Source: Methanomassiliicoccaceae archaeon (GTDB lineage Archaea; Thermoplasmatota; Thermoplasmata; Methanomassiliicoccales; Methanomethylophilaceae). Taken from it: 39,037 nucleotides of DNA. Shown here one piece after another: positions 37,701 through 39,037 of this stretch. A program made the translations under genes and the position numbers. Every line of letters begins with the position of its first letter. Position 1 is the first letter of the stretch. Where the stretch lies: the NCBI GenBank assembly GCA_009780795.1, contig WQZJ01000002.1, positions 1-39,037 on the forward strand, given 5' to 3'. A model generated the notes under the pieces. The model did no database searches, was not told where the DNA came from, and was given only the letters and a program-made list of their open reading frames with translations.

Positions 37701-39037
37701 GTCGGCATTGTAGTTCGCCTTCTCATTGCTGGGTATGCTTGCGTCGACCGCGTACAGCATGTTCGGCATCAGCAGCACGAACACCGTCGCCAGGACGGTT
37801 ATCAGCGGCACCGGACGGAGTATCTTCCTCCAGATCGTCCTGAGCGAGCATCCTTTGAACGCGGCCACGTAATCCTTTATATGGACGCGTCTGAGCACCC
37901 ATACTATGACCACTCCGGCACCGATAGCGTACATCGGCGCCGCCAGGTATGCGAGGTCGATGTTCCTCCAGCTCATGTACAGCATGGCGACGAACCACAT
38001 CGTTATGAACATGTAAGGTTTCGAATCGGCATTCTTCGGAAGGTCGAACAGCCTGTATGCGGCCACGATGAACGCGAACCACATCGTCACCACGCCGGCG
38101 TATATCGCCTGCGTGGACAGTGTGACCGACGAGTATGCACCGACCAGTGAACCGAACTTACCGTCTGCGTACGGATAGAAACCGGACGTCATCGCGGCGT
38201 ACAGCGACGGTGCCATGAACGCTATCGCGGTAAGCGTGACTATAGCGATCGCCAGTGACACTGGGAACGTTATCACCCAAACGCGGTGATATGAGACCAG
38301 AACCGAAATTATGATTATCAGGAGCGCCAGTACCAGCGGGCCTGCCACAAGCGTGTACATCCCCATTACCAGCGCATAATACAGCGAACTTATCAGGAGC
38401 GCGACCACCATGACGAAACCGTACACCGCCACCATGCCCATCGCGCTCTTCCCCCTAAGGCGGTCGAGGACCGCCTGGACCAGCATTATGAACGAGATTA
38501 TCGTGATCACGGAGAGGAATCCTATCCATGAGAGCATCAGCGCCGTCAGCGACAGTGTCGCGAACAGCGTGTTCCTGAACACCGCCTTATCCTTGAACGG
38601 TGCGAGGAACGCTTTCTTCACCGATGCTTCGTCCGCGGGTTTGAACGCTTTCACCGCTCTCAGCAGGAACAGCGTCATCAACACGAAGAAGAACACGAAG
38701 TACGCACTCTCGGTACCGTTGGAGAACACCGTCTGCACTATGGCGACGGCCGATATCGCGAAGAACGCAGCTGCGACGATCGCGATCCTGCGGCTGAACA
38801 TCTCCCTTGCCAGGAGATATACCGGAATGCATGTCAGCGCGCCTACGATCGCCGTGGAGAAGACGAGCGCTGCGCTTGCTGCCTCGGATACGGAGTATCC
38901 GAACAGGGTCAGCGGGTATGCGAGCATCGCGACGGACCAGTCGAACAGCGGCGGGCTATGGTTCAACCCGCCGAACGGGTAGTTAAGGGCGGGGTCGGTG
39001 ATCACATGACCTCCCGTTACCAGTATCCTTTCGATCA
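31773..39037 (-). CDS. aglB: STT3/AglB-type oligosaccharyltransferase fused to a very long beta-sandwich stalk and C-terminal TM (5' end outside window)
   Basis: DPALNYPFGGLNHSPPLFDW N-terminal loop, multi-TM region, WLDYG catalytic motif (variant of WWDYG) near 37549-37568; then >1,500 aa of Ig/CarboxypepD_reg-like domains and C-terminal DIVWALIALILLAALLVFWLGMRRGVFSRKR. Frame remains open to 39037. Confidence 0.9.
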   Translation of the reverse strand, partial: IERILVTGGHVITDPALNYPFGGLNHSPPLFDWSVAMLAYPLTLFGYSVSEAASAALVFSTAIVGALTCIPVYLLAREMFSRRIAIVAAAFFAISAVAIVQTVFSNGTESAYFVFFFVLMTLFLLRAVKAFKPADEASVKKAFLAPFKDKAVFRNTLFATLSLTALMLSWIGFLSVITIISFIMLVQAVLDRLRGKSAMGMVAVYGFVMVVALLISSLYYALVMGMYTLVAGPLVLALLIIIISVLVSYHRVWVITFPVSLAIAIVTLTAIAFMAPSLYAAMTSGFYPYADGKFGSLVGAYSSVTLSTQAIYAGVVTMWFAFIVAAYRLFDLPKNADSKPYMFITMWFVAMLYMSWRNIDLAYLAAPMYAIGAGVVIVWVLRRVHIKDYVAAFKGCSLRTIWRKILRPVPLITVLATVFVLLMPNMLYAVDASIPSNEKANYNADMHLGSPDSDSINYLGATNYYIKDNNWNLSTAWDTYAGKDKDGALVTWLDYGAEAAAKGNFQVVADHFGNGVSAASNILLGTPSEAIASMTVRLMLVESRQFWATAGVDENLLRIVYDGKVPTSFEPDVSNIDYVRMNPDTFGPTDYDVSEENAMYFVASHYLTSAFTDGEIAALYNKVIDETGNKIGYVGVTGSMLPLYFGDNSLFSTMAYLNDYYLDSNAAPSKYFWAGIPYFGYYYYYNDIMYETMLWRALVGMSLEDYKALHNDPSLSFSTLMRGLMLSDGTYKAYPGFGLSNFTVDEWWVMYNPENDASGDWVLLNGTEAQARQAADGGLINYLGGISFLKYEADCELFEGTVVTPDCTVCAGCVAGTGCTENKVNGMTVSFYDPNDPDEEGNPKLIGITITDENGRYSMMIPVNDSKGDPRDMTALEIRLHSGSVYAMEVVIGSLSDVLDANPTIEIVMADLVGLIVGLPSYTPVETVREIEIKMAGSRSGKEYSFNPNDLFEFEHSLVPDVYTVVMSLKGADIYTGTFTLYSGDMDVGEINVRTVAVAVTVRDRFSALIPDASVDIIDKNGEIVGSAITDDRGVARTNVAPGNYTVQLTDYEYGVPAQTWMLVSSSSTTMSTAFTARLGSASNLSVIMVEAVEVTINGVEEGDVITLTNGAYSWMGAYTAVVVAESTTATVHVPVGDYGDASGYSATRMIPGDLGRDTTLDVETVGSSVTFTTVIDVEVITSVTGAAEIEITNNTSATLYVSLTSDITFADSTGPIKGLIAVPGSSSVVIDATWGTGTDLEIEIAVFDEPHYSKVSKLNTVSTWLAGEQRIDITMVDTAAKDKAAAGVVSFIRSDGLIITIPMGVPEDSSVTTFTTYLPEGDYTVYAYATSLVKKAYIGTLTVDGGDAISLNIELLDAIIGRGEVRYVATTTTSKVAFVPVVVTTTIDGKVHKVILSTDALGVYYMMIPRNGGTTVGSSYNSNTERLFGHTPTMDARFMAPTNAAVLASTANATDQTGRNITVWPVGIEDTFVMPKTSAGGSFDVDDDGTTVTVGDMDISISVVTTGTDAVSQIAITNTSTADLWVALRAQDDDMKLRVGATGTPAGEVITRILQGATTTVSAFYDDTVSFDPEVLVTVTLRVDVSQIGDIFDVTVTQTAEGRATINLANKTGATQYVVLRSSDVAFTDSTDFSNAVNDYTNSVPSSGRTLRAVFDPFVTDVTIEVTASPHGSVKVDGITVIDDFDAIYNEVDTSETVLNADHSREWFMDLYGTKDLAIDVNVVIGPAMELKNYTDTKLYVTLEAEYVSFSNTSSGGWKDKFTTIVPAAKDGEPGTKTVHFRTGTTPPNTDIDVTVVVADVIVTVNGEPVNPLDPYMLIRSGSHALVVEPASSVAGTVGPYFGGNVTLFAGQVEIDALEKATNVMVLHITTEDKDDKVTFKNMTVRDFDTARNATSTDKRYYVVLDENDEFSGTVIVESKDGKRIAYADVDDISAASEIDMSEYGGEKITVSGYVGRIADGEMTITMTAGTLTGTSVVPISKGEYEASLPKMMDGVAIVYEFSARVNDQAKGAFTEIWTVPDIEDILNDDGKAVVNMEVGLEPVTFAAFAVDGTVSAYGKPLSGVTITYTVDGKEFTVTTNSGGYYLITTTGTEIEITDVTMEGYELTTALPAPPITTSATFDFEMDPSVVIDVTGTVFEAGVNTMAKVTFTMDVTNNHGSTVVLVPNKSWSMPMFSVGGAGATNYAVIPNDGTTHSVVMVAYYDTSKVGAGSDQLSLAVRDLLGDTLQMKALDTMDPAKEGSLTEDDTSTNGNRISKNEYGFAATFSNDKDEWVELDLWVDIPAGMDDDWFVSIVDADNVVLAKGTDVATITIPGKAVVTYYVRLISINEVQSDAPQPSGLEMNFSSTTASGTVSGTILMEEIMTNLSVTNQTASGNNLFSSLNGMPDIVWALIALILLAALLVFWLGMRRGVFSRKR

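Overview
39-kb archaeal chromosomal segment. Gene content suggests Thermoplasmatota, probably Methanomassiliicoccales-like (inference from GatDE, RqcH, S17e, HVO_0476-family protein, AglB-type OST, HypB/HypE; not tested). Housekeeping genes (purL, purD, truA, gatD/gatE, thyX, hypB, hypE, rps17e, rqcH, three tRNAs) are mixed with accessory loci. Most notable: (1) A 14-repeat RCC1 surface protein (signal peptide, no anchor) ends in an in-frame TAG. It is followed in the same frame by an 8-repeat Ig-like ORF (C-terminal TM anchor, no signal peptide). Together they read as one ~1.54 kaa secreted, anchored protein with an internal UAG, a candidate for pyrrolysine readthrough or programmed or regulated readthrough. 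(2) A >2,400-aa STT3/AglB oligosaccharyltransferase is fused to a very long beta-sandwich stalk. A recurring stalk module carries an N-x-S/T sequon at the same position in each copy, and a small membrane-anchored companion gene overlaps it by ATGA. (3) An accessory island at 7.2-10.3 kb holds a decayed MNT/HEPN pair, a DUF4143-type ATPase preceded by paired direct repeats, and VapBC, with tRNA 3'-end-like sequences at the module boundaries. (4) A vapB-vapC-vapB' arrangement lies next to a second tRNA-Arg gene. No CRISPR array, rRNA or transposase was found.
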